DNA of 64,000 nucleotides from Oceanobacillus chungangensis (GCF_003369565.1 NZ_PIOD01000005.1:310001-374000); one strand, 5' to 3'; counted from the stretch's first letter, positions 27,020 through 36,752 are shown. Translations and numbers: made by a program. Notes: a model not told the origin generated them from the sequence alone.

Positions 27020-28696
27020 TTGAACTCAATAATATATTTTAATAATCATGTAACAATAAAGTTTGCTGTAGAGGAATTAAGGCGGTTAATGAAGAAGGCG
27101 GGATTACAAGTAAATATTTATCAGAATCCTGATCTAAACACTTTAAAGGAGTCCAAACGAATCTCTATCATGCTCCAGGATGAGTTTAATTCCTCCTCAT
27201 TTTCTAAAGGAGATCTGTTCATTGAAAAAGATGGGTTCGCCATATTTGAAAACGAAAATGAAACGTGGATCATTGGAAAGGAAGAACGCTCAACATTATA
27301 TGGCGTGTACCATTTTTGTGAGAAAAGACTTGGTTACAACTGGTTTAGCATAGGAGAAGAACACTTAAAAGAATCTAATTTTATTCAGGGTATTAACAAT
27401 TGGAACATAAATGAACCCGCTTTCAATAGAAGGGGAAATATTTTAGAAACGATAAATGATCCAATTTATATTAGTAAGTTGATAGACTGGGGTGTTAAGA
27501 ATGGACTTAATGAATTCTTTTTTACCTTTTTTCTTTGGGACGAGATAGGGGAATATATAAGAGAAGATCTGGAAAAGCGAAGTGTAAATGTTACGTTAGG
27601 GGGACATAGTTTACGTTTTCTATTAGTAGCAGCGGAGCGATCATCAAATGAAAGTGTCGGTTTTTTTATAGCTGAATCGCCATTGCAAAATCAAGTTATT
27701 GAAGAAATAGTTAACATCTGTAAAAAGACCCCAGTGGTAACGAGAATCTCATTGTGGCCGGAGGATATCGGTATAGAAGAGGATCATTTTTCTGATTTTA
27801 TGCAAATCTACATTGTTTTTGCAGAGCGATTAAAAACCGCATTAAAAGCTGAGAAATTACGAGTTGAAGTGGAGCATATTGTCTACAATGCAGGTTTAGC
27901 TTGGAATATGTTAGAGCGAAATGAAAAGACAGTCCCTACCAATCAAGTTGACATACTTTATGCATATTGGGGCAGAGATTATTCACAGTCCATCGACAAC
28001 AACTCAACTGAGCAAACCCGTGCAATAAACGCCTTAAAGGACTGGAAAAAACAAACAGAAGCTAAACAGAGATCAATCACCGTTTTAGAATATTACAGTG
28101 ATCATTTCATGTTAAGTGAACTATTTCCACCGTTAGTAAAACGGATAGAGGAAGATGTTAAAGCATATCGTAAGTTAAAAATAGATGGTTTACTTAATCT
28201 AATTGTGCCAATTCATGAAAAAGAGCAATCATCAGAAATGCCGAAAAAATATCCATGGAAATGGATTCAACAGTTGAATAACTATTTCTATGCAGGCTTG
28301 AGTTGGGGGAAAAACGGAGACCAACTTTTGAGACAGTTTGGCTCAATGCTTGGACCAAATAATGAAAGATATGTGGAGATTTTATTAGAATTAGAGAAAA
28401 TAGTCTCCCAGCATACGAAATGGAATTTCCCATTATTTCCAGCGAGAGTGGTGGATCCGGAGAAGGTCAGCCATCCAAATGATGCAACAGGGATAATCGA
28501 ATTCCTAGATGAAATTATTTTATTCTTTAACAAGCAAGACATAGAAATAGATAAGGATCTGCTAATGATTCAAAACAAAAATAATGCCGTTTCGTTTTCA
28601 AATCAGGAAATGCTATTGATTTATTTTTACTACTTGAAAGAGACAGCAAAATTTTATAAGAAAGCATGGACAAAGATGTTGGAGGTAACTAAATGA
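27020..28696 (+). CDS. GH67/DUF4838-like putative glycoside hydrolase
   Basis: The 558-residue protein has no signal peptide. Residues 1-130 resemble the N-terminal domain of alpha-glucuronidases and DUF4838/GH20-like enzymes: AVEELRRLMKKAGLQV, then the hallmark ERSTLYGVYHFCEKRLGYNW near residue 90. A barrel-like region follows from about residue 138 (FNRRGNILETI; FFFTFFLWDEIGEY; LGGHSLRFLL). A hydrolase role on a uronate- or hexosamine-containing glycan is plausible but unproven. The TTG start lies behind agagggg. It is coupled by a 4-base overlap to a flavoprotein, an unusual pairing for a hydrolase. Confidence 0.6.
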   Translation: MNSIIYFNNHVTIKFAVEELRRLMKKAGLQVNIYQNPDLNTLKESKRISIMLQDEFNSSSFSKGDLFIEKDGFAIFENENETWIIGKEERSTLYGVYHFCEKRLGYNWFSIGEEHLKESNFIQGINNWNINEPAFNRRGNILETINDPIYISKLIDWGVKNGLNEFFFTFFLWDEIGEYIREDLEKRSVNVTLGGHSLRFLLVAAERSSNESVGFFIAESPLQNQVIEEIVNICKKTPVVTRISLWPEDIGIEEDHFSDFMQIYIVFAERLKTALKAEKLRVEVEHIVYNAGLAWNMLERNEKTVPTNQVDILYAYWGRDYSQSIDNNSTEQTRAINALKDWKKQTEAKQRSITVLEYYSDHFMLSELFPPLVKRIEEDVKAYRKLKIDGLLNLIVPIHEKEQSSEMPKKYPWKWIQQLNNYFYAGLSWGKNGDQLLRQFGSMLGPNNERYVEILLELEKIVSQHTKWNFPLFPARVVDPEKVSHPNDATGIIEFLDEIILFFNKQDIEIDKDLLMIQNKNNAVSFSNQEMLLIYFYYLKETAKFYKKAWTKMLEVTK

Positions 28697-30285
28697 ATTT
28701 TATTGACCTTAACTATTATATGCCATCAAAAAGTTGCGCAGACTCCGAGGTTATCACAAAAGATTTAATCGTATACGGTGCAACACCAGCAGGGATTACT
28801 GCAGCCATTCAAGCTAAAAAAATGGGACTAAGTGTTGCGATAGCAGAATTTAGTAATCATATTGGCGGAATTACGGCCAGTGGATTAGGAGCTACCGATT
28901 TAGGCGCGAAAGAAGCAATCGGTGGACTATCAAGGGAATTTTATCAACGACTTGGGAGCTATTATCGAAAAGAAGAACAGTGGACGTTTGAACCAAAGGT
29001 AGCGAAACTGGTTTTTACGGAATGGGTTAAAGAGCATGATATTCCGATTTATTACCTCCAGCATCTAAAAGAGGTGGTCATGGAAAATAGCGAAATTAAA
29101 GCGATTATCATGGAAAATGGAAATGCTTTTATCGGTGAATATTTCGTGGATGCAAGCTATGAGGGGGATGTGATGGCCAAGGCGGGTGTTTCCTATTCTG
29201 TAGGGCGTGAGTCTAATGAAACGTATAACGAAACATATAATGGCATTCAATTTGGGTATCCCCATCATAAATTTGAAGTTGCAGTAGATCCTTATGTGAT
29301 TGAGGGCAACAAAGAAAGTGGTCTGATTCCAGGAATTACAGAAATCATCAATGAAGAGGAAACTAGAGGACAAGGAGATAACCGGGTTCAAGCATATAAC
29401 TTTCGAATTTGTCTAACGAAGGATGCAGATAATCTTATTCCATTTCCAAAACCACCAAAATATGATCCAGAAAGATACTTGCTTTTACTAAGGTATATTC
29501 GCGCAGGGGTTTGGGATGCCATGAATCTTCATACGATGCTGCCAAATGGCAAAACAGATTTAAATAATTATGGAGGATTTTCGACAGACAACATCGGTAT
29601 GAATTATGAATGGCCAGATGGCAGCTATGAAACACGAGAGAAAATTTTCCGGGATCATGTGAATTATAGTATGGGAATGCTATACTTTTTAGCAAATGAT
29701 CAGCGCGTACCACTATATGTCCGACAAGAAGTAGGACAATGGGGATTGCCAAAAGATGAATTTGAAGAGACGGGGAATTGGCCGCATCAGCTCTACATTC
29801 GGGAAGGCAGAAGAATGATTTCTGATTATGTGATGACAGATAATAATTGCTTAGGAGAAACTGTAATTGAAGACTCTATTGGACTCGCATCCTATCAAAT
29901 GGATTCACATCATGTAAGAAGAGTGCTGGTGGATGGCAGAATTGTAAATGAGGGGGATGTCGAAATCCCTATTTCACCTTATCCAATAACCTACCGTTCT
30001 GTTCGTCCACGAAAGGAAGAATGTACAAATCTGCTAGTACCTGTCTGTTTATCCAGTTCACATATTGCATATGGTTCTATTCGCATGGAGCCAGTATTTA
30101 TGATTATTGGGCAATCGGTAGGGATGGCGGTTAGTTTAGCATTCAAGAATAAATTGGCTGTTCAGGATGTTGATTACAATGAATTAAAAGAAGGGCTAAT
30201 GAAAGAAAATCAAGTTCTTGCATGGGATAATTCGATTGAGGATGATCCTGTTGAGAGAATGAAGCAGACGTTTGGGAAGGAGTGA
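28693..30285 (+). CDS. FAD-dependent oxidoreductase (FAD_oxidored family)
   Basis: The 530-residue protein has an internal dinucleotide motif near residue 25 (DLIVYGATPAGITAAIQAKK), then IGGITASGLGATDLG and a typical EGDVMAKAGVSYSVGRE near residue 155. The C-terminal REGRRMISDYVMT and SYPIT-like segments match PF12831. Members of this family are common in glycan clusters but their reactions are mostly unknown. The 4-base overlap with the upstream gene and the aggaggtaac site indicate co-translation. Two relatives are at 47819 and 63860. Confidence 0.85.
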   Translation: MNFIDLNYYMPSKSCADSEVITKDLIVYGATPAGITAAIQAKKMGLSVAIAEFSNHIGGITASGLGATDLGAKEAIGGLSREFYQRLGSYYRKEEQWTFEPKVAKLVFTEWVKEHDIPIYYLQHLKEVVMENSEIKAIIMENGNAFIGEYFVDASYEGDVMAKAGVSYSVGRESNETYNETYNGIQFGYPHHKFEVAVDPYVIEGNKESGLIPGITEIINEEETRGQGDNRVQAYNFRICLTKDADNLIPFPKPPKYDPERYLLLLRYIRAGVWDAMNLHTMLPNGKTDLNNYGGFSTDNIGMNYEWPDGSYETREKIFRDHVNYSMGMLYFLANDQRVPLYVRQEVGQWGLPKDEFEETGNWPHQLYIREGRRMISDYVMTDNNCLGETVIEDSIGLASYQMDSHHVRRVLVDGRIVNEGDVEIPISPYPITYRSVRPRKEECTNLLVPVCLSSSHIAYGSIRMEPVFMIIGQSVGMAVSLAFKNKLAVQDVDYNELKEGLMKENQVLAWDNSIEDDPVERMKQTFGKE

Positions 30286-30435
30286 TTCCTTGAATTGAGT
30301 TAAGAGGCAGTACGATTCGAGCGGATGTGATGCCACCAAACCTAGCTTTCTCATGCTCAAATCAAGTGGACGCAATCACGAATAAAGTAAAAACTCACCA
30401 AAGGTCGATTGATTAACAAATTATATTCTTATAAA

Positions 30436-30470
30436 AAGAAATCGGCTTATCAAAAGCCGATTTCTTCCTT
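30436..30470. terminator. Bidirectional terminator between convergent genes
   Basis: Arms aagaaatcggctt (30436-30448) and aagccgatttctt (30454-30466) form a perfect 13-pair stem. It serves the plus-strand flavoprotein and the minus-strand propeller gene, whose stop is 11 bases away. Confidence 0.85.
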
Positions 30471-30480
30471 ATAAAGCAGG

Positions 30481-33468
30481 TTAATCAATTAGCGAAGTTT
30501 CAATTGTATTGACATCGTTTAACAGCATTTCTTTTATTTCTGTCGGTGCATTACTTTTTTCTAGATGCTTACGGAAATCTTGTAAATGCTTTTTAGCCTG
30601 AGTCATATGACCCTTTTTGTAATGATTTTCCGCTTGTTTTAACCTGTTTGTTAATTGTTTAGATAAGGAGTGCTTGATTTCCCCATCTTCTTCAAGCGCT
30701 AATATCTTATTTGTGAGTGAAGAGAAGGTAACTGCTTCATCTGCCCAATGAATGTTATATTGTCTAACAGATTTTCCATCCTCTGCAGTTACGTTAATCT
30801 GGGTTACTCTTTCAGGACTATCCAAATTGACGATTTCGATTTGTGCATTGGCTTGGGTCGTCTCTACGACAATATCATCATTAACATCCGAGTTTATGGT
30901 GTAGTCAGTAATACCTGGTGAGAAGTCTGCTATTCGTTTGCCGCCAATTGTAATTGAGCTTAACGTTGCATCTGTTTCAGGTACAGGGATTCGATAAAGC
31001 TTATTTCCAAGCGCATAATAGATACTGCCGTCAACTCCAATCGTCATGTTGTTCATAAATTCGTCGACGATTACTTGATATGCCAATGTTTCTGGATCTA
31101 TCACAATTAGTTTTCTAGATAATGTTGTATACAACATTCCATCTGGACTCCAATGAAGCTCATATGGCTTCCATTTACTACTATTATACAAGCTTGGTCG
31201 AATGACTTTGCTCTTAACAACCTCTTTCGTATCTGGGTTCATTGCAAAGATTGTTCCATCTACTGCACCCCATAAGTTTCCAACGGGTCCAAACGATAGT
31301 TCACCAATCATTCGTGGTGTTTCATCAATTCCGGGAATGTCAGGAGTAAATTCGTCTATCTTCTCACCCTTTTCAACATCCCAAACGAATATTTTGGCTT
31401 CCTTTGCTTTAGGATCAACACCTAATCCGCCCCAAACCGACGTACTGCCATACAACTTTCCGTCATGATATGCCAAGCCAATAATACTTTGATCTTTTAC
31501 TACATTTCGGAATTCAGACCATTCTTTTGTATTATCATCATAGATTGCGAGCGATCCACCTAAAACACCATAATCTGGTACAGTACCAACAAATAATTTA
31601 TTGTCCCCAGAAGTAATCATGAATGGCCGATCTTGTTGGTTCGTAATATCAAATTCAAAATTCGGGTTACTATTTAAATCGACTTCTTTTAATGGGTCAT
31701 AGCTATACATTATTGCACCAACATATGTTCCGTAGTAAACCTTGTCGTTTAGGAAGCCAATTCCTTCTGGTTGTGCAAAGGAAGGGATATTAACTTCTAT
31801 TTCCTCTGTAAAAGGATTAAAAATGCTCATCCCGCGCTGGTATCCACCCATATACAGTTTTCCATCATGCCCTGTTTCCAGTGCTTGGATGGCCACGGAT
31901 TGAGAGGCAATATCTAAAGGTATAAAGGATAAATCATTGTTATCTGGCTCGTATTGCATGTACTCCCCGTATTGTGTAATCATTGCTAATACGGTCTCTC
32001 CACTCGATAAGGTGATCCATTCCATATCCTTTACACGGACCGTATCGGGGAGTAACGGAATGTCTTCGATCACTGTAGATTGGTTAGTTCTAAAATCATA
32101 TTGATACAGCTTCGTTTGAAATTTATAATAGATAACATTTGGGTTATCCGGTGAGGGCTCCGAAATTTTATTGCTGTAATTAAATGTATGGATAATCTCA
32201 TTTGTTTCCGGATCAATAACGAGCATGTTGATAGATCCTACAGAGAGAAAAAGCATATCATTGATTACATACATATCCTCAAAAAATCCTTCTTCTCCGG
32301 AATGGCCTTCAATCATAACTTCTTCTTTTTCACCAGTGACTCTATTAATTTTATAAAGGTGTTTTGTTGTACCAATCCCAACGAAAATATATTCATCTGT
32401 TACAGCGATACCTCGGGCATAATCCTCATCATCAATGACAGGACCATAATCACGGAATGTTTCAGTTTTAATATCATATTCAAAAACACTTGCATTTGGA
32501 TAGGTTGATCCATAAATTTTGCCATCTGCTGAAGCTTCTAAATCCCATACCCAATCATCAGATGGATTTGCACCTAAAAATTCTACAATTTTTTTCTCAG
32601 GTGAATATCTGTAAAGCTTGCCATCTCCAGTTCCAGCAAAATACACATTTTTGTCTGGTGAAGTTGTCATCGCCCACAATGCTTCAGTTCCTTCAATGAC
32701 TTCAGAAAATTTAAGTTCTCCAGTTTCAGCGTTCAGTACGGAAAATGTACCTGGCAGACCATTGGAGTGGTAATATACTTCATTTTCACCTAACTGATTT
32801 TGTTGGATAGCTGCGGCCTGTCCTAGTTGAACGTCTACCATTTCACCTAAATTAACAGGCGTCGAATATTCACGTTCTAATAATGCATCTTCTTCTGTTT
32901 GTTCAAAAGTAACATCATCAAAATATGCTTCTGTAAGACTGATACCGCCAGAATAAAAGGCAACTCTTGCATATGCACTATTTTTAGGGGCATCACCTAA
33001 TACTTTCAATTCTGACCACATGTTTTTAGGTAAATTGCCAAATAATTCTTGTTTTACTTCTAGTTTTTTATTTTCACTATCATAATAATGAACCTCGTAA
33101 ACTATATTATGTGTTTGATTTACAACATTCGTTTGAACGGTTGCCAAATACGGTTTCTCAGGTACAACGGCTATTTTATCACTTAGAACTCGAAGTCCAG
33201 CAGTGCCACTTGTATCATGAAAATGCACGCTTTGCACTCCATTGTTGTATTTATCTGGACTGATGGTAACTCCAGTAGCCCGATTTTCTGATTTCCAACC
33301 AATTATTTCTCCGTTTTCATTCAATGGTAGTTCAAACCCGGGATTAACAACCTCTTCTGTTATATCATTACTTACTGCTTGAGATACCGCCGGGAACATT
33401 AGTAATATTCCGACAATGAAAATTATACAATACGTCATTATGAAGCTTTTTCGTAACCTATACTTCAT
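30481..33468 (-). CDS. Secreted multidomain beta-propeller protein
   Basis: The 995-residue protein starts MKYRLRKSFIMTYCIIFIVG; the signal peptide probably ends at VSQA near residue 32. The ATG at 33468 lies behind agaggtg; a GTG 12 bases earlier overlaps that site. Residues about 35-190 are a CBM4/9-like sandwich (NPGFELPLNENGEIIGW; AYFDDVTFEQ). Residues about 200-820 are repeated WD-like blades (GKLYRYSPEKK, GKIYGSTYPN, GKLYGSTSVWGGLG). A cadherin-like sandwich follows (DATLSSITIGGKRIADFSPG), then a helical tail. It probably binds or senses a polysaccharide at the cell surface. No catalytic residues are recognisable. Confidence 0.8.
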   Translation of the reverse strand: MKYRLRKSFIMTYCIIFIVGILLMFPAVSQAVSNDITEEVVNPGFELPLNENGEIIGWKSENRATGVTISPDKYNNGVQSVHFHDTSGTAGLRVLSDKIAVVPEKPYLATVQTNVVNQTHNIVYEVHYYDSENKKLEVKQELFGNLPKNMWSELKVLGDAPKNSAYARVAFYSGGISLTEAYFDDVTFEQTEEDALLEREYSTPVNLGEMVDVQLGQAAAIQQNQLGENEVYYHSNGLPGTFSVLNAETGELKFSEVIEGTEALWAMTTSPDKNVYFAGTGDGKLYRYSPEKKIVEFLGANPSDDWVWDLEASADGKIYGSTYPNASVFEYDIKTETFRDYGPVIDDEDYARGIAVTDEYIFVGIGTTKHLYKINRVTGEKEEVMIEGHSGEEGFFEDMYVINDMLFLSVGSINMLVIDPETNEIIHTFNYSNKISEPSPDNPNVIYYKFQTKLYQYDFRTNQSTVIEDIPLLPDTVRVKDMEWITLSSGETVLAMITQYGEYMQYEPDNNDLSFIPLDIASQSVAIQALETGHDGKLYMGGYQRGMSIFNPFTEEIEVNIPSFAQPEGIGFLNDKVYYGTYVGAIMYSYDPLKEVDLNSNPNFEFDITNQQDRPFMITSGDNKLFVGTVPDYGVLGGSLAIYDDNTKEWSEFRNVVKDQSIIGLAYHDGKLYGSTSVWGGLGVDPKAKEAKIFVWDVEKGEKIDEFTPDIPGIDETPRMIGELSFGPVGNLWGAVDGTIFAMNPDTKEVVKSKVIRPSLYNSSKWKPYELHWSPDGMLYTTLSRKLIVIDPETLAYQVIVDEFMNNMTIGVDGSIYYALGNKLYRIPVPETDATLSSITIGGKRIADFSPGITDYTINSDVNDDIVVETTQANAQIEIVNLDSPERVTQINVTAEDGKSVRQYNIHWADEAVTFSSLTNKILALEEDGEIKHSLSKQLTNRLKQAENHYKKGHMTQAKKHLQDFRKHLEKSNAPTEIKEMLLNDVNTIETSLID

Positions 33469-33495
33469 CAATATATTCACCTCTATTGTTTTTAT

Positions 33496-34206
33496 TTACT
33501 TTAGATTTTCAAGTAAGCCTCTTATTTCCATTTTGGCATCAGCTGTAATTTCAGATTGATGAGCTTCTTCCAAATGCCTTAAAGCTTTTTGTACAAATTT
33601 ATCAGCTTGTTGCAGTCTATCCATGTCACGGTGATGGATTGCTTGTTTCACCGAATGAACTAATTTTTTACTTAAGGAGTGTTGGATATTTCCATCCTTC
33701 GATTGCTGCTCGATTAAATCGAGTATTATTTCCAGTGTCACTTTTTCCATTACTTCTATTTTCATCATCACATCAGATCCGTCAGCGTAGTAGATATTCC
33801 CATCGTCACCGATTGTCATCAATTCCGTTTCAGCTAATGTTTCTAACTCTAGTGTACTCGGATTTACCACAGTCAACTTCCCTGCCAATGTCGTATACAT
33901 TAATCCATCCACACCCCAACGGATATGAATTGGGCGCCATCTGCCATAATCTGTTACATCGGGATAGATATTCTTGCTCTTTACGATTTCTAATGTATCT
34001 GGATCCATTGCAAAGATCGTTCCATCAGCTGCCGACCATAATAACTCATCAGGTCCAAGACTCATACCGCTTATCATTTTTGGCTGAACAGCTGCATCAG
34101 GTATCTTAGGGACAAACTCAGTTAATTTCTCTTCTTCTTCAATATCCCAAACGAAGATTTTCGCTGCAGTTTCGGTTGGATCAATTCCTAAAAAACCTCC
34201 TCTCAA
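33496..34206 (-). pseudogene. 5'-truncated copy of the beta-propeller gene
   Basis: The 236-codon frame aligns with the last third of the 995-residue propeller protein: KIFVWDIEEEEKLTEFVPKI against KIFVWDVEKGEKIDEFTPDI, DGTIFAMDPDTLEIVKSK against DGTIFAMNPDTKEVVKSK, and the helical tail. It lacks the signal peptide, the carbohydrate-binding domain, most blades and the cadherin-like domain. The only start is a TTG within a ggaggt string, and a stop lies just upstream in frame. A promoter and cre box lie directly upstream. This fits an internal deletion joining a promoter to a gene tail. A short cytoplasmic product might still be made. Confidence 0.75.
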
Positions 34207-34243
34207 ATATTAAAGATTCAATTACAAGTGATGATATTCTCTT

Positions 34244-34258
34244 TGACAACGCTTTCAA
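34244..34258 (-). promoter_or_regulatory. CcpA cre box before the truncated propeller gene
   Basis: On the minus strand TTGAAAGCGTTGTCA matches the cre consensus at every fixed position. It lies between the promoter and the truncated gene. Confidence 0.85.
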
Positions 34259-34306
34259 TAATGATGAATGAAAACTACAGAACGATATATTTTTCTCTTA
34301 ATAATA

Positions 34307-34345
34307 TTCATAAATCAATTCTGTTCAAGATACAAGTCTTTAATT
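34307..34345 (-). promoter_or_regulatory. Promoter with a weak operator copy
   Basis: On the minus strand TTGTAT (34330-34335) and TATGAA (34307-34312) are 17 bases apart. The -35 lies in TTAAAGACTTGTATC (ending 34345), which resembles the operator motif seen at 35183, 43330 and 43439. The upstream half-site is poorly kept. Confidence 0.4.
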
Positions 34346-34400
34346 AGACCATAAGTTTTATGGGTCAAAGACCTATACATAAAATTAATAAGTGCAGTAG

Positions 34401-34432
34401 AAAAGGGTGCAACCTGAAGGCAGCACCCTTTT
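34401..34432 (-). terminator. Terminator of the YesL-like gene
   Basis: Arms aaaagggtgc (34401-34410) and gcaccctttt (34423-34432) form a 10-pair stem that gives a T-run on the minus strand. Confidence 0.8.
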
Positions 34433-34448
34433 CTAAGATCCTATGTAA

Positions 34449-35063
34449 CTATCTTATACTTTTTCGAATTTTAATTCTTCTAAATGCACGATTACTAATC
34501 CAAGTGCTAACAACTGCTAGTACATTACCTGTGAATAACGGAATAATGCCCGGTATGAGAGTGACGATAAAGTATAAAGCAACGAAAGACAGTGCAATTG
34601 ATAGTGTTTCTACCGGAGAGGTCACTGCAATTAAAAATGCTTGTTTAATATATTGAAAGAATTTCAATTCAAAATGAATATAAACCGGGAAGAAAAAGAG
34701 CAATGTGATGACGTATGCAATTAGAATCAACACCAATACTGGAAATAGAAAAGATAGCTTCCCACTATTTATCTGTAAAAAAGTAAAATCATAATACAAA
34801 ACATATCCAACAATCGTAAATAGTACTGCAAATCCGTTTAATTTAAAGAATTCCTTCTTGTAAATTTTCCAAAAGGCTGGGAAGATGCGAAAGTCATTTT
34901 CCTTTTTATACCACTTCCTCACGATGGAGAACATTGCTCCTGTTGCTGGAAAGAAGCCAAACACAACGACTCCGATACATGTAAATAATATCCAAATTAA
35001 ATTTAAATAACCTACTTTTAACATCCATAATGCGATTGTATTAAATTTGTCCCAGCTTACCAA
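34449..35063 (-). CDS. YesL-like DUF624 membrane protein
   Basis: The 204-residue protein has about five membrane segments and the family pattern: LKVGYLNLIWILFTCIGVVV, then GFFPATGAMFSIVRKWYKKE. The TTG start is 5 bases after ggaggggg. It is separated by a terminator from the propeller genes and transcribed away from the third transporter. That divergent placement, together with the first family member at 19472, again associates DUF624 with a CUT1 sugar transporter. The molecular role is unknown. Confidence 0.82.
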   Translation of the reverse strand: MVSWDKFNTIALWMLKVGYLNLIWILFTCIGVVVFGFFPATGAMFSIVRKWYKKENDFRIFPAFWKIYKKEFFKLNGFAVLFTIVGYVLYYDFTFLQINSGKLSFLFPVLVLILIAYVITLLFFFPVYIHFELKFFQYIKQAFLIAVTSPVETLSIALSFVALYFIVTLIPGIIPLFTGNVLAVVSTWISNRAFRRIKIRKSIR

Positions 35064-35182
35064 TAATTCCCCCTCCTTTAAAAATCAACTATACGTTAAG
35101 TTAATCTTATTTTGCAAATATTTCTCCATCTTTAAACTGCAACATACCGGTATTATTTTCTGATATTGTCCAATATTCCTAT

Positions 35183-35229
35183 TAAAGACACTTTAGAGAC
35201 TTGTCACTTGTTCAAAAAAATCTTAATAT
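35183..35229 (+). promoter_or_regulatory. Promoter of transporter 3 with embedded bipartite operator
   Basis: TTGTCA (35201-35206) and TAATAT (35224-35229) are 17 bases apart. The -35 is part of GACTTGTC (35198-35205), and a half-site TTAAAGAC (35182-35189) begins its GAC 11 bases upstream. The same arrangement occurs at 43439. Confidence 0.6.
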
Positions 35230-35273
35230 AAAGTTAGCAAATACGATGAGGTGAAAGCTTTATAACACAATAA

Positions 35274-35288
35274 TGTTAACGCTTTCCT
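35274..35288 (-). promoter_or_regulatory. cre-like box before transporter 3
   Basis: TGTTAACGCTTTCCT, read on the minus strand, departs from the cre consensus at one fixed position. It is downstream of the promoter. Confidence 0.5.
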
Positions 35289-35338
35289 ATCTTTGGATTT
35301 CTAATATTAGGAGGCAACTGTATGATCTAAGGAGGTGT

Positions 35339-35407
35339 AAAGTCGTATAAAAATGATTCATAACTTTAGGTTGTATATTTTAGTAGATAAGAAAGTATAA
35401 CGACTTT
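35339..35407 (+). repeat. Spaced inverted repeat in the transporter 3 leader
   Basis: AAAGTCGT (35339-35346, extending to ATA) and ACGACTTT (35400-35407, preceded by TATA) are complementary and enclose about 50 bases. It could fold in the leader RNA or serve as a two-site operator. Confidence 0.45.
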
Positions 35408-35489
35408 CTTACTACATTAGTACAACTAATGCTGTCACCTAAAAGTCTTGTGACAACCAAGTTTTCTAAAAATTAAGGGGGTTTAGTTT

Positions 35490-36752
35490 ATGCGGAAGAG
35501 AATTGGATTTCTAGTACTGTTACTTACGCTGGGACTCGTATTAGCTGCTTGTAATTCGGATGGTGAGGAGACAACTGGAACTGGTGGAGACGGAGATGCT
35601 TCTGGAGAAATTACTGTTTGGGTACATCCTTACACAGGTGATGCAGAAGCAGAAAAAGAAATGTGGGATGGGATAATTGCTAGATATAATGAGGAGTTTC
35701 CTGAAGTTAAGGTAAATATTGAAACGATTCCATGGTCTAACCGTGATCAAAAAATATTAACTGCACTTGCAGCAAATAACGGCCCAGATGTGTTCTATGC
35801 AATTCCTGACCAAATGCCACAATATGCAGATGAAGGTATGCTGCTTGAGCTTGATCCTTATTTAGAAGACTATGATATGGATGATTTCGTTGATTCGGCT
35901 TTAGTATCAACTACATGGAAGGATAAAATGTATGGCCTGCCAATCCTTCAAGAGGCATATACTTTTTTCTATAATGCTGACGTGATTGAAGCAATTGGTG
36001 AAGACCCAGAGAATCTGCCAACAACTTGGGAAGAATTCCAAGCATGGGCTGAGAAAGCAAAAGAGAAAGACTTCTATGCACTTAGCTATGCGGGTGGCGG
36101 TTCGATGAATGGAACATTATATCCTTGGATATGGCAAGCAGGTGGGGATGTTATTACCCAGGATGATGAGGTCTTGATAAACAGTCCTGAAAGTGTGGAG
36201 GCATTCGAATTCATCAACAATATGTATGAAAAAGGATATATTCCTGAAGATTCAATCACTGCAATGGAGCATGATGCATTATTTCAAGGTGGAGAAATGC
36301 TAGCAGTCCTCGGGTCAGGAATTTCACTAACGAACTTACAAGCAATTGAGGATTTTAATTTCGTAATCGCACCACCATTACAAAATGAAGAACAAGTAAC
36401 TTATGGTACGACAGGAATGTTCGTTGTTCCTTCAAATAGTGATAACCCTGATGCAGCTGCAGAATTCGTGAAAGTAGTGACAAATGCTGATAGTCAGAGA
36501 GAATTTAATACGGTAACACAATATATCCCAACAAGAGAATCTGCTAAGGATATCTTTGATAGTCAAGAATATTTAAGCCAACTTGCAACATATACGGAAT
36601 TTGCGTTACCTGGCGTAATACATCCAATAGGACGCAACATCATGCCATTAATTCAAGCAGAAGTACAAACCATGATGGAAGGTAAGAAGTCACCAGAAGA
36701 AGCAGCAGATGCAGCAGCAGAATTGATTGAAGCGGAACTAGCTAAATACTAA
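35490..36752 (+). CDS. Sugar ABC transporter substrate-binding lipoprotein
   Basis: The 420-residue lipoprotein starts MRKRIGFLVLLLTLGLVLAAC, with the lipidated cysteine at residue 21, after aagggggt. The mature family-1 binding protein includes ITVWVHPYTGDAEAEKEMWD, GPDVFYAIPDQMPQYADEG and GLPILQEAYTFFYNADVIE. It diverges from the other two binding proteins, so a different ligand is likely. Its promoter carries the operator of the GGDEF-like regulator, which ties it to the downstream dehydrogenase-rich region. Confidence 0.92.
   Translation: MRKRIGFLVLLLTLGLVLAACNSDGEETTGTGGDGDASGEITVWVHPYTGDAEAEKEMWDGIIARYNEEFPEVKVNIETIPWSNRDQKILTALAANNGPDVFYAIPDQMPQYADEGMLLELDPYLEDYDMDDFVDSALVSTTWKDKMYGLPILQEAYTFFYNADVIEAIGEDPENLPTTWEEFQAWAEKAKEKDFYALSYAGGGSMNGTLYPWIWQAGGDVITQDDEVLINSPESVEAFEFINNMYEKGYIPEDSITAMEHDALFQGGEMLAVLGSGISLTNLQAIEDFNFVIAPPLQNEEQVTYGTTGMFVVPSNSDNPDAAAEFVKVVTNADSQREFNTVTQYIPTRESAKDIFDSQEYLSQLATYTEFALPGVIHPIGRNIMPLIQAEVQTMMEGKKSPEEAADAAAELIEAELAKY

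Larger units (their letters stand above)
35064..35489. other. Regulatory region between YesL-like gene and transporter 3
   Basis: About 425 bases containing an operator-promoter, a cre-like box and a spaced inverted repeat, all annotated separately. A string aggaggcaactgtATG near 35310 resembles the ribosome site of xylA but leads only to a two-codon frame. Confidence 0.6.

Noticed and set aside
33639-34109. Plus-strand open frame of 156 codons across the truncated propeller gene
   Set aside because: It is antisense to a frame with clear homology to the intact propeller protein, and has no start signal.
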